The notes under the pieces: generated by a model
The model's input: only the letters and a program-made list of their open reading frames with translations
What the model was told of the DNA's origin: nothing
Database searches by the model: none
NCBI GenBank assembly: GCA_943788025.1
Contig: CALSOR010000015.1
Coordinates: 124,001-188,000, forward strand
Length of the DNA: 64,000 nt
Direction: 5' to 3'
From: JABAAE01 sp905480545
GTDB lineage: Bacteria > Planctomycetota > Planctomycetia > Pirellulales > Pirellulaceae
In this document: piece by piece, positions 28,497 through 38,300 of the stretch
How the letters are laid out: every line of letters begins with the position of its first letter
How positions within the stretch are numbered: position 1 is the stretch's first letter
Position numbers and translations under genes: made by a program

Positions 28497-30044
28497 ATGA
28501 ATCTGCCACTTCAATCATCGGTGTTTTCCATTGATCCCGATAAGTTGCCGAGCCTACCGTCAGTTGCAATCGAGATCGTTCGCTTATCGAAAAGCGACGA
28601 AGTCAGTTTGGATGAATTCGCAAACGCAGTCGCTATTGACCCGTCCATTACTACCAAGATGCTGCGTCTCGCAAATTCTGCAAGGTATCAACGGAACCAA
28701 GAAGTGACAGACTTGACACGAGCTTGTTTTGTGTTGGGGATGCGGACGTTCAAGATCATGGCGCTGGGGTTTTCGGTTGCCAAAATTACGGACAAGGACA
28801 AATCAGAATTTGACCTGACGGCTTATTGGACGCACAGCATTGCGTGTGCTGTCGCTGCTCGAGAATTTGCGAGGCTCGTAAATTCTCAATACGCGAACGA
28901 GGCCTTTATTTGCGGGTTGCTCAGCCGGATTGGTCAACTGGCAATGATGAGAGTCATCCCGGAACGTTACGAAGAATTGATGGAATTCAGCGCTGCACGT
29001 CTGCCAACCGCGGATGACGAATTTCATCTGCTGAAAATGACACATCACGATTTGGCTAAAACGCTGTTGACGAAGTGGGGACTGCCCAAACTGTTGGTCG
29101 ATGCTGTCAGCGGCTGGAGAGAACCTGAGTTCGCAGGTGAAGCGGAAGAGGTTTGCAAAATCCTACGAGTGGCCGATCATGTCGCACGAATAACGACAGA
29201 TTCCGAGAAGGGTGAAGTTCTTCAACAATTGCACGAATTTGCGGGACTTGATTTTGGATTAACACCGGACGAAGTCGACCTTTATGTGGTTGACCTTAAC
29301 GATGAAGTCATTGCCTTGGCCCGAGTGCTCGATGTTAAACTCGAGGATCAGACCGAATACCAAGATTTGATTAATTCTGCTCGTGAACAAATGGTTGAGA
29401 TCTCGTTGCAAGCTGCATTGGATCTGGAATCAACAAGTGTCGATCTGGAGAAAGAACGTCAGCGGTCGATAAAGCTGGCTGACGAATCCAAAGAAAATCT
29501 CGTCAAATCGCAGATCGATGCATTAACAGGTGTTGCAAATCGAGGTGTTTTTGACGAAAAGCTTCGCCATTCGATTCAATTAAGAATTCAAGGCAATGTC
29601 AACAGTTGTTTTGGCGTTGTTATGATCGATGTTGACCATTTCAAATTGTTTAACGACTCGTACGGTCACTTGGTAGGTGACAAAGTTCTTGTCGAGGTCG
29701 CAAAAGCGGTAAAGAAGTCATTGCGTCCGACTGATTTTTTCGCGCGATACGGCGGAGAAGAGTTTGTGATTGTTGTTGGAGAATGCGGGAAGCACGAAAT
29801 TGAACTCGTCGCGGAACGAACTCGAAAAATAATTGAAAGTGTTGAGATTGAAAATGAAGGCGATTTACTAAAGGTGACTGCAAGTGCTGGTGGGGCATAT
29901 GGAAATCGATTCAATAACGTGAGTGACGGAGTTGAGATGGTTCGACTTGCAGATAAGTGCCTTTATCAATCAAAAGAAAGTGGTCGCAACCAATGCACGT
30001 TCGCGGAGTTTACTCCCAGAGCATGCCAAAGCTCCAGCTCTTGA
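28497..30044 (+). CDS. HDOD-GGDEF protein, likely diguanylate cyclase
   Basis: 515 aa. N-terminal HDOD domain (about 12-215: DKLPSLPSVAIEIVRLSK, VAIDPSITTKMLRLANS, FICGLLSRIGQ), a helical linker, and a C-terminal GGDEF domain beginning DALTGVANRGVFDE. The active loop is RYGGEEF (about residue 416), so it should make cyclic di-GMP. DVDHFKLFNDSYGHLVGD carries the metal and substrate residues. No RxxD inhibitory site is obvious. A TTG at 28437 extends the frame by 20 residues; I prefer ATG 28497 because HDOD homology begins soon after. With the HD-GYP regulator at 17.9 kb the window encodes both synthesis and breakdown of this messenger near flagellar genes. Confidence 0.9.
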   Translation: MNLPLQSSVFSIDPDKLPSLPSVAIEIVRLSKSDEVSLDEFANAVAIDPSITTKMLRLANSARYQRNQEVTDLTRACFVLGMRTFKIMALGFSVAKITDKDKSEFDLTAYWTHSIACAVAAREFARLVNSQYANEAFICGLLSRIGQLAMMRVIPERYEELMEFSAARLPTADDEFHLLKMTHHDLAKTLLTKWGLPKLLVDAVSGWREPEFAGEAEEVCKILRVADHVARITTDSEKGEVLQQLHEFAGLDFGLTPDEVDLYVVDLNDEVIALARVLDVKLEDQTEYQDLINSAREQMVEISLQAALDLESTSVDLEKERQRSIKLADESKENLVKSQIDALTGVANRGVFDEKLRHSIQLRIQGNVNSCFGVVMIDVDHFKLFNDSYGHLVGDKVLVEVAKAVKKSLRPTDFFARYGGEEFVIVVGECGKHEIELVAERTRKIIESVEIENEGDLLKVTASAGGAYGNRFNNVSDGVEMVRLADKCLYQSKESGRNQCTFAEFTPRACQSSSS

Positions 30045-30228
30045 AAAGAATTGGTTTCATGATTTCGTGCTAAATGCCAAATTTTCGTGTTGGAACGGCG
30101 GCGCGGGGGTTTCTGGAATTGATTCTGATTTTGTCTTCAAAGCGACCGGTGATTGTTCTTCAGAAAAACGGCGTTGCGGTATAACATCCACTTCGCAGTT
30201 GGATACGAAGAGTCGTTTGGAGAAGAAT

Positions 30229-30582
30229 ATGAAGTCTTGGATCTCAATTTTGTTTGGCCTATTTGTGATTTGGACTGGATTGCTTCGGGGAATTGAGGCC
30301 CAAGCCTACAAGCCAAATTCACTATGGTTTTGCCTGCTGATCGGCATGCTTTGCATTGTGGCCGGTTTTTTGTTTCGAATGGAGAAAAGTCGGATTGCCC
30401 TGTCGGTCGGAACCTTTGCGGCGTTGGTCGTATTGTCGTTCTATTTTTATTGTTTTGTCTCACAGCCCGAAAAAGACGCGTCATATCGAGTTGGATTGAT
30501 CATCGTTGCATCCATTGGGTACTTATCCGCCATCTATTTTCCACCAGGACCGCTACAGCGATTTTCCGCAAAGCACGAGTGA
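30229..30582 (+). CDS. Small membrane protein, function unknown
   Basis: 117 aa with four hydrophobic segments: ISILFGLFVIWTGLL, SLWFCLLIGMLCIVAGFLF, IALSVGTFAALVVLSFYFY and VGLIIVASIGYLSAIYF. I do not recognise the family; the spacing of short helices joined by small loops is like TMEM14-type proteins, which is a guess. ATG 30229 has GGAGAAG just upstream; the frame is open further back into the preceding HDOD-GGDEF gene, but that part is a shadow. Confidence 0.7.
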   Translation: MKSWISILFGLFVIWTGLLRGIEAQAYKPNSLWFCLLIGMLCIVAGFLFRMEKSRIALSVGTFAALVVLSFYFYCFVSQPEKDASYRVGLIIVASIGYLSAIYFPPGPLQRFSAKHE

Positions 30583-30773
30583 CTATGCGAGCGGTTTCGG
30601 CTCATTTCGACGTTGAATTCGGAAATTTAATCGTTGGGGTTTGACGGTTCTCAAGCGTGGATAAGCAGTTGGATCGGGAGCTGGCAAAGGATTGGTGACC
30701 GAAACGTAATATCCCCTTCGAGTTCGTTTTTCATTCGCCTAAAATGGGGTATTAGTTCCTGTGGTGAAAATTC

Positions 30774-32582
30774 ATGAAAAACGTAGTCAATATCTCGGGT
30801 TACAAGTTTGTTCCATTGCGTGATTTGGACGCATTGCAAAACCACTTGCGCGTTGTGTGCAGTAATCAGTCTTTGAAAGGTACGATCCTTCTTAGTGAGG
30901 AAGGCATCAACTGTTTCGTTGCGGGGAATCGAAGCGGAATTGATAACTTCTTGACGGAGTTGAGGTCAATTGCAGCGTTTTCTGATTTTGATGGGAAAGA
31001 AAGCTTCAGTGACTATCAGCCGTTCAGCCGAATGCTGGTAAAGATTAAGAAGGAGATCATCACATTTGATATGCCGGAGGTTCAACCGGCCGCGAGAACC
31101 GCCAGTAAGATTCCGGCGAGCGAATTGAAAACCTGGTTGGATGAGGATCGGGATTTCATTCTGTTGGATACGCGGAACGATTATGAAATTGAATTAGGTA
31201 CATTCGCCAACGCGACCACTGTCGGGATTGATAACTTTCGTGAGTTCCCCGATGCCATTAAGGAGCTTCCCGAAGAGTACAAGTCAAAGCCTATCGTCAT
31301 GTTTTGCACCGGGGGAATTCGATGCGAGAAAGCGGCTCCTTTTATGGAGGACGCTGGATTCGATAACGTCTTTCAATTGGATGGTGGGGTTTTGCGGTAC
31401 TTTGAGAAATGCGGCGGCGATCATTGGGATGGTGAATGTTTTGTGTTTGACAAACGCGTCGCTTTAGACCCCGATTTGTCCGAAACGGCAACCACATTGT
31501 GTTACGTTTGCCAAGCCGTTTTATCGGGTGAAGACCAGCGACAACCAACATACAAGTTTGGAGTGTCGTGCACTCATTGCTTCACAGACAAAAAGGAAGA
31601 TTCGATCAGAGTCGTCGATCTCGAGACGCGAAACGCGAATATTCTTGCGGCCTCTACGCCATTACCCGGGAGTATCCCCTATGAGAATTTTCGGCCGATG
31701 ACCGTTTCGAAAGAAATGGACGGTTTGTCGCTACTCGATTTTTTGGATGCCCTGCATACTCACATTGACCGTGACGGTTGGATTGGTCATGTCGAAGCCG
31801 GGCACATATTAAGCTGGGGCAAGCCCGTAGGTTTAGATCGGAAAGTTCAACATGGGCAAAAATACTATCATCTTCTTCCTGACACGACTGAACCGGACGT
31901 AAACCCCGAAATCAAAGTCATCTACGAAGACGAGGACCTTGTTGCGATCGATAAGCCTGCTCCGCTTCCGATGCATCCGTGCGGTCGATTCAACAAGAAT
32001 TCTGCCCAGCATATCCTTCAAGAGGTTTACCAGCCAGATCGGTTAAGGCTCGTCCACCGGTTGGATGCCAATACGACGGGTGTTGTTGTTTATGCTCGAA
32101 CAAAGGCATTGGCGACTGCATTGATTGAACAGTTTGGTCAGGGCCGGATCGAAAAAACTTATTTGGCAGGTGTCTATGGAAAATCTGAGGAACGGCAGTT
32201 TGAGTCAAAAAAGAAAATAGCATCACGGCCCGGCGATAAAGGGATTCGTTTTCTGGATCCAGATGGTCAACATGCGATCACTTGCTTTCAGTGGCTAGAC
32301 GACATGCCTGGCGGTTGTTCCTTGTTGAAAGCCATGCCGAAGACAGGGCGGACAAATCAAATTCGCCTGCATTTATGGGATGCCGGATTTCCGATTGTTG
32401 GCGATCCCACGTATTTGAGGGATGGGCAGCTGGGCGTCAACCAAACACTTGGAATGAATGACACGCCCATGCAATTGCATGCTCTCCGCATCGCTTTTGT
32501 GCATCCACTATCAAAAAAAGAGGTGGCTTTTGAAGCGGAGGCTCCCCAGTGGGCGAAATCCGAGTCGCTGCTAACGCTATAA
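30774..32582 (+). CDS. TrhO-like tRNA uridine hydroxylase fused to RluA-family pseudouridine synthase
   Basis: 602-aa fusion of two RNA-modifying enzymes. Residues 1-100 are the TrhO (YceA) N-terminal domain (VNISGYKFVPL, GTILLSEEGINCFVAG). Residues about 113-230 are the rhodanese domain with FILLDTRNDYEI and catalytic MFCTGGIRCEK (Cys about 178 and 184), then GGVLRYFEKCGGDHW and a CYVCQ...CTHC pair. From about 310 an S4-like segment (DGLSLLDFLDAL) leads to a RluA synthase with LVHRLDANTTGVVVYA (catalytic Asp about 431), EKTYLAGV and KTGRTNQIRLHL. TrhO hydroxylates U34 of some tRNAs; RluA enzymes make pseudouridine in rRNA or tRNA. Both sets of active residues are intact, so both halves should work. 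ATG 30774 gives the usual TrhO N-terminus. Confidence 0.93.
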   Translation: MKNVVNISGYKFVPLRDLDALQNHLRVVCSNQSLKGTILLSEEGINCFVAGNRSGIDNFLTELRSIAAFSDFDGKESFSDYQPFSRMLVKIKKEIITFDMPEVQPAARTASKIPASELKTWLDEDRDFILLDTRNDYEIELGTFANATTVGIDNFREFPDAIKELPEEYKSKPIVMFCTGGIRCEKAAPFMEDAGFDNVFQLDGGVLRYFEKCGGDHWDGECFVFDKRVALDPDLSETATTLCYVCQAVLSGEDQRQPTYKFGVSCTHCFTDKKEDSIRVVDLETRNANILAASTPLPGSIPYENFRPMTVSKEMDGLSLLDFLDALHTHIDRDGWIGHVEAGHILSWGKPVGLDRKVQHGQKYYHLLPDTTEPDVNPEIKVIYEDEDLVAIDKPAPLPMHPCGRFNKNSAQHILQEVYQPDRLRLVHRLDANTTGVVVYARTKALATALIEQFGQGRIEKTYLAGVYGKSEERQFESKKKIASRPGDKGIRFLDPDGQHAITCFQWLDDMPGGCSLLKAMPKTGRTNQIRLHLWDAGFPIVGDPTYLRDGQLGVNQTLGMNDTPMQLHALRIAFVHPLSKKEVAFEAEAPQWAKSESLLTL

Positions 32583-32702
32583 ATTTTGATGATTTCCCAA
32601 AATGCGTTAGACTGTTCCATGGTCTGCGGGAAGTTGTGATCATTCATTTTCGTAGTGGAAAATAACGATTGACGTGAGACTGGAAACCCAAAATGGAAAA
32701 CG

Positions 32703-34637
32703 ATGGCCACAGAACCAATCGACGAGCTTTTGAAGCCTAGCGAAATCTACATGTTAGCAAGTCGCGACGAGCAAGTGAGCGAGTCCGCGAAATTGTTGGA
32801 GTTTGCCCTTCGTGAATATTCAGGCGATTATGCCTCCAGTCTGACGCAATTGTACAATTCCAATCGCAAGGTGTTTGAAAAGGAGTTGCGAGATCGGGTT
32901 CGTCCGGCATTTGAAGTCCGCAACAAATTGAAGAATGTGGCGAAATATGGACAGCCGGATTTTGAGAAAATGACGCTGGCCACTGATTCGTTTATCGCGG
33001 CGGCAACTTTTCTTTTTCAAACCTACCCGAAGATTTACCCGGAGAAATTTTTCGATTGCAATGCTGCATCGGTCCAAGATTCTAATTTCTTTGAGATGGG
33101 ATTTGAGGAGCCAAGTGGCCCAACCGCCTTTTCTGACACGAGAGAAAAGAAACGCGAGCGATTGACTGAGCCATCGGAGTTGTCTGACGCCTTTGCGGAA
33201 GAGCACAGCGGTGAGGAACAGTTACTCGACGCGGCATCGGAGTCGGGCGGGTTTATCCCGCCAACCTATTCGTTGCCCGATCCAAAGACGTTTTTCGAGC
33301 CCAAGCTTTCATTAAAGCAACTGGAAAAAATGTCGCACCGCTTGGGGCGTTCATTAAAAGCGGGAGTTCCGATTGTTCGGACGTGGCAGATCGAGTCAGA
33401 AAATGTTTCGGGAAAAATCCGAGAGTCGTTTGATGCGGTCCGAAATGATATTTCGTCTGGAGAACGATTGTCAGTAGCGGTTGCGAAGCACCGTTGTTTT
33501 CCAGCCGTGTTTTGTGAAATGCTTCAGGTTGGTGATGAAACGGGGCGGTTGGATGAAGTTCTGCTCCGATTGGCCGATCACTATAGAAACTTGATTCAAA
33601 TGCGCAGGACGTTTTGGCAAGGAGTGACTTGGCCTTTGCTCCAATTGGGTGGGGCGGTGGGCGTGATTTCACTTTTCTTTGTCGCGTTGGCAATCTTGGA
33701 AACTGTGATTGCAAATTTCAAGGCTCCTGACATCTTTTTTCTAGGATTTGAGCCGATTGGAAATTTGGTTCTGTTTTGGTTTTTGCTGGGCGTCTTCGGT
33801 GCTGGATTTTTTCTCTTGGTAAAAGGAATTGCCAGCGGTTGGTTCGGCGACGTTCCGGTGAGAATCGCGCTTAAAATTCCATTGATCGGAAATACGATCA
33901 AAACCATGTGTTTGTCACGCTTTGCCTGGTCATTTGGAATGGCCATTGATACGGGGATGGATGCTGGCAGAGCCGTCCGGCTGGGGGTGCGCAGCACGAA
34001 ATTAAATTATTACACCATTCATGAAGACGCAATTGCGGCCGACGTCGGCTCCGGTCGTGAGTTCGCGGTTGCTATCGAAAACACAGGTGCGTTTCCAGAT
34101 GATTTGCTGGAATCGGTAAAGGTTGGAGAATTGACCGGTGAGTTGACCGAAAGTCTCGAGCGACTCTCGGACGACTACCGAGAACAAGCAGAATTGTCGT
34201 TGAAAAAAATTAGTCAAATCTGTGGATTCGCAGTCTCAGTGTTTGGATTTTGCGTTGTCGGATTCTTGATCTTTTTAATGTACGCAAATTACATTGGCAT
34301 GTTGAACGATGCAATCGACAATCCAATGGGCTCGCTCGAGGAAATACGAAACGGTGAATTGCCCGAAACGACGAATCTAATCACCGCTCAACGAGACAAG
34401 ATCGTTAAGGATTTTGTCGAAAAGAATCAAGATTTCAAAAATGTTGAATTGTACTCCAACACCTTGACTGACGCGTTCAGTCAAGGAAACCCCAATGACA
34501 TGCTAGATGCGCTGGACCCACTGCTTAACGCTTACGGTCATGAAGATGAAAAGTCTCGATTCAAACGCGAACGTGCCGCTTCGATAGAGAATTCGCGAGA
34601 AGGCAGAATTCGCGGCAAAAAGACCTCTGGCAATTGA
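32703..34637 (+). CDS. Type II secretion/pilus assembly GspF-like membrane protein
   Basis: 644 aa with two T2SSF domains. After an N-terminal region of about 200 residues without homology I can name, domain one begins MSHRLGRSLKAGVPIVRTWQ and contains MLQVGDETGRLDEVLLRLADHY; domain two has RFAWSFGMAIDTGMDAGRAV and VKVGELTGELTESLERLSDDY. Hydrophobic segments near 313-340, 350-380 and 505-530 match the GspF/PilC topology. These proteins sit in the inner membrane and connect the assembly ATPase to the pseudopilus. No other type II or type IV pilus gene is in the window, so its machine is encoded elsewhere. A C-terminal tail of about 100 residues is extra. Confidence 0.85.
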   Translation: MATEPIDELLKPSEIYMLASRDEQVSESAKLLEFALREYSGDYASSLTQLYNSNRKVFEKELRDRVRPAFEVRNKLKNVAKYGQPDFEKMTLATDSFIAAATFLFQTYPKIYPEKFFDCNAASVQDSNFFEMGFEEPSGPTAFSDTREKKRERLTEPSELSDAFAEEHSGEEQLLDAASESGGFIPPTYSLPDPKTFFEPKLSLKQLEKMSHRLGRSLKAGVPIVRTWQIESENVSGKIRESFDAVRNDISSGERLSVAVAKHRCFPAVFCEMLQVGDETGRLDEVLLRLADHYRNLIQMRRTFWQGVTWPLLQLGGAVGVISLFFVALAILETVIANFKAPDIFFLGFEPIGNLVLFWFLLGVFGAGFFLLVKGIASGWFGDVPVRIALKIPLIGNTIKTMCLSRFAWSFGMAIDTGMDAGRAVRLGVRSTKLNYYTIHEDAIAADVGSGREFAVAIENTGAFPDDLLESVKVGELTGELTESLERLSDDYREQAELSLKKISQICGFAVSVFGFCVVGFLIFLMYANYIGMLNDAIDNPMGSLEEIRNGELPETTNLITAQRDKIVKDFVEKNQDFKNVELYSNTLTDAFSQGNPNDMLDALDPLLNAYGHEDEKSRFKRERAASIENSREGRIRGKKTSGN

Positions 34638-34660
34638 GTCGCGGCGGCTCTTCGTTCTTG

Positions 34661-34687
34661 CAATGAATGATATGTCATTGTTTTTTT
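34661..34687 (+). terminator. AT-rich terminator after the GspF-like gene
   Basis: CAATGA (34661-34666) pairs with TCATTG (34675-34680), followed directly by seven Ts. The stem is short and AU-rich, so its strength is uncertain, but position and T tract fit. Confidence 0.55.
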
Positions 34688-35314
34688 ACTCGACTTTCTT
34701 GTCCAGCGTCCACTGGGTCGACAGGCGAGATTTGCGTGACGGGAACGCAAATAGCTTGCTACTGATTATGATAAAACGCTCTTTGGCCTTGGGTTTTCGG
34801 GCTCTACGACCGACTTCAAATTGGATGTCCTAATTGGGGTACCTTGCTTCATTTGACTTTCGGTTTTCGTTCCTTTCGGAATCAGCGAGGGCATCAACGT
34901 TTATTCGGTACCGCTATCGACTTTCTCTCTCCCTAGAATTCCTTCCGCTTGTGTGTCGCTCTGTAAACCGGGGCATCGCAGTTCGTGAAGTTAAACGTCA
35001 TCGAATAGAGTCTCGGCCGTTCAAATTCTAGGGCTTCGCCAATCACACCTGTGTATTTTCCGTAAGGCTTTCGCATTCGAACCGGTGTGCTCCCGTAGCG
35101 AGTCCGGTCGTTTCCAGAACACTTCAAAGCTCGGCAAATGCGGAGGGGAGCTTCAAACAGTTGGCGGCGGGCAGTTGTCTTAATTTCTTCTTCGCTCCAC
35201 ACAACATCCTCGGGAAAGGCTCATGAATTCTGAAATGGTGAATTCATTGAATGAAGAAATTTGTAGGCTTAAAACGTTGAGCCGATGTAAAACTCCACAG
35301 CAATTATTGGTTTT
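34688..35314. other. Intergenic region, no supported gene
   Basis: About 630 bases between the GspF-like gene and the end of the reverse ATPase gene. A reverse frame of 89 codons (34933-35202, GTG start with GAGGA upstream) is the best candidate gene, basic in composition, but it shows no recognisable motif. Nothing else stands out. Confidence 0.35.
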
Positions 35315-38300
35315 TTATTGGTTGGGTTCTGGCGGATCAAAGATGATTCCGTCGGAGCTTGGCTGTTCGATTGTTCCGTCCTCGACAGTTCCATCAATAT
35401 TCGCATCTTCATCCGCTGTTTCGGCGTCAGGTTTCGCTTTGGCCTTCGAATTGTCGATCGCCTTGACTCGTTCGACTAATTCTTCATAACGCTCGAACGT
35501 TGCTTCAACCGCTCTGCGGAATTGCCCCGCTTCTAACGTTTGCATCTTGGCCATAGGTTCAACCCACGATTGTAAAATCGTAAACTGTGCCGAAATCACG
35601 TCAAGGAACGCGGTCGGTATTCGGTTGACGACGTTAATCTTATAGGGCTTTTTTCCCAGCTTTATGGCTTTTGATTCCGCGATTGATGCTTCGGAAGCCC
35701 GTTTCATGACATCGGAATTCGATGCGATTTGATTTAGGCTTTCCAGGCTGGTGACGCTCTCCAGCGAATCTTTGATCGATGAAAGCGTTTGATTGAACTC
35801 AGCAAGATGTTGGACCGCGCCGCCAACGTTTTCGCTGACAATCTTTTCCATAAACGTCGGTTCTTTTGATTTCTTACCGCCTCCCAGCGCGACAACACCC
35901 GTGTCCAGAGTGTTTTTGATTTCCGCTAGACCCTCGGTGAATACCGTCAACTGGGCGATGACCTGACTGAATTTATCGTCGCCCGATCCAGCCGACCCAA
36001 GCAAAATGTTCCGTTTGAATGTCCGCTTGATATTGTTCCAACGAACCTCTTGATCGTCGTCTAGTTTGCCAAGTAATTCCCGGAACTTCAACAGGTTTGC
36101 TTCGGCGCCGGTTGTCAGTGTTTGAGCCTGATTCTCGAAGTGCGAGAAGATCAACGTATCGAGTTCCTCATCGTTCATGATGGGAACAATCTTCTCGGCG
36201 ATTTTGTTCATGTCACGGTATGAACCTTGCAACTTGAACGGCGGTTCGGTTCGATAGTCGTCAGACTGAGCGGCCGATGCGATGTACTGCTGATTAACTT
36301 TCAGGAGTACATCTCGAACGATTAACAGTTTTTTCATGACGGTGACCAATTCGTTGATCTCCTCCACGGAATAACTTCCTTCCAGAGCTTCGCCTTGAGG
36401 CTCGTCGTCCCCGGCCATTTTGACAATCGCATAAATGTCATTTCGGCTACGCGAATGCAGAACGCCGAGTGTCGGGTTCGACGTTAGGCAGTTTTCGATA
36501 TAGCTCAGCTCGAAAGCGGCTGCCGTTTCGCCGATCACATCGCCAAGGTTATAGGTGTCAGCACGATTGGAAAGCATGTCTGGAATTTGGAACTTATCTC
36601 CGCTTTCGGTATATGGATTTCCAGCCATGACGACCGCGACTTTTCGACCTCGCAAATCGTACGTTCTTGTTTTGCCCTTGTAGACACCTTCAATCCGTCG
36701 TGATCCATCACACAGTGAGATAAATTTCTGTAGAAACTCAGGGTTGCAATGCTGGATATCATCCAGGTAGATCATTACGTTGTCGCCCATTTCCAGCGAC
36801 AGATTTAATTTCTCGACTTCTTCGCGAGCACTCGCATTCGGGGCTTCATTCGGATCAAGAGATGTAACTTGGTGACCGATAGCCGGTCCGTTGATTTTCA
36901 TGAATGTAATGCCAAGGCGATTGGCAATGTATTCCATTAACGTTGTCTTACCGTAACCCGGCGGTGAAATCAAAAGCAACAGTCCCATGAGGTCGGTTCG
37001 CTTATTTTCGCCAACCACGCCAATCTGCTTTGCAAGGTTGTCACCAACAATCGGTAAATAGACTTCGTCGATCAATTTGTTGCGAACAAACGAGGTCAAA
37101 ACTCTTGGTTTGAATTCTTCAAGTCGCAGTTCCTCACGAGTCGCGTCGACAATTTCTTTTTTCAAATGGATGTAACTGTTGTACGCCGGAACAATTTCGT
37201 CCTCGTATTTCTCAAGACGGAGACGAAAGTCGTTGTAATTCAGCTGGTATTTTTTTTCCTGAGCGACTGGGTGGTTGCCCAATAAACCTTCGACTTCACG
37301 GCTGGGGTCACCAGAGAGTAATTCCGATTTTTGCGGGTTCAAGATGGAGACTGCTGCCTCGTTCTGAAAATGTTGATCCCCTTCATTACCAAATTGATCA
37401 AGGTAGGAACCGACCCAATTGCGAACCAGCTCAAACTGTTCAAGCTTGCTGCTTTTGATTGCAGAGACCAGTTTTTCAAATTCGTCACCGTAATTGCGTC
37501 GCTTCAGTTGAGCCGTAAATTCGGTGACGATTTTTGCGGAATGTGAAGCAATTGAGAAATGGCCAGAGGTCGAAACTTGATCGTACAAATAGTTTGCCGC
37601 TTGTGAAGCTAACGCGGAATCAAACAGGTCTGTTCCATCTGCAAACTCTTGAATCAAGGCCGTTAACTGGGCCACGTAAGCACCGCGGCCATCTATCACT
37701 TCGAAGACATTTCCAATTGCACCGTGAGCGCGGATTTTCGAAAGCAATGCGTCATGAAGTTTTTTATTTTTGGCTCGAAGGTCGAACCAGAATAAAGTTG
37801 CCAATGCACGCGCATCGATATGATACCGAAGCAGACCGATGTTGGTTTTTAGATCCAACAAGCCCCGTAATAAAATGGCCGCGTCATGATCTTGCACGCC
37901 TTTTACATAACCCTCGCTATAACGGGGTGCCATGAATTTTTGAACAAATGCAACCAATTTCGGCTCGTCCATTGTCAGCAGTTCGGTTGCTTTTTCAGGC
38001 AGATCAGCTTCGATTGATTTCAACAACTGATAAGCCAGATACTCACCTCGGTATACATCATTGTTTTCTGAAACGATGTCTTGGTCCCAAACGTGTTTGG
38101 TTGCAAGAAGTTCCTGGTGCGTAACCGGCTCCATAAAATTCGTGCCGGTCAAATGGAAATAGAGGTCGCCATCTTTAATGACCGTGGTCAGGTCAAGTGC
38201 CTGAACGTTGACCGAGAACTTATGTTTGCCAAATTTGATAATGTTTTCGCCATCGACAAACAGCTCATGTTTGTCTTTTAATTGGCGAACCGCATCTTCA

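Noticed and set aside
29923..30228. Long N-terminal extension of the small membrane protein
   Set aside because: It overlaps the end of the HDOD-GGDEF gene and has no signal; the ATG at 30229 has a clear GGAGAAG.
34933..35202. Reverse 89-codon frame after the ATPase region
   Set aside because: GAGGA before a GTG start is attractive, but no motif and no context support; kept as part of the intergenic note.
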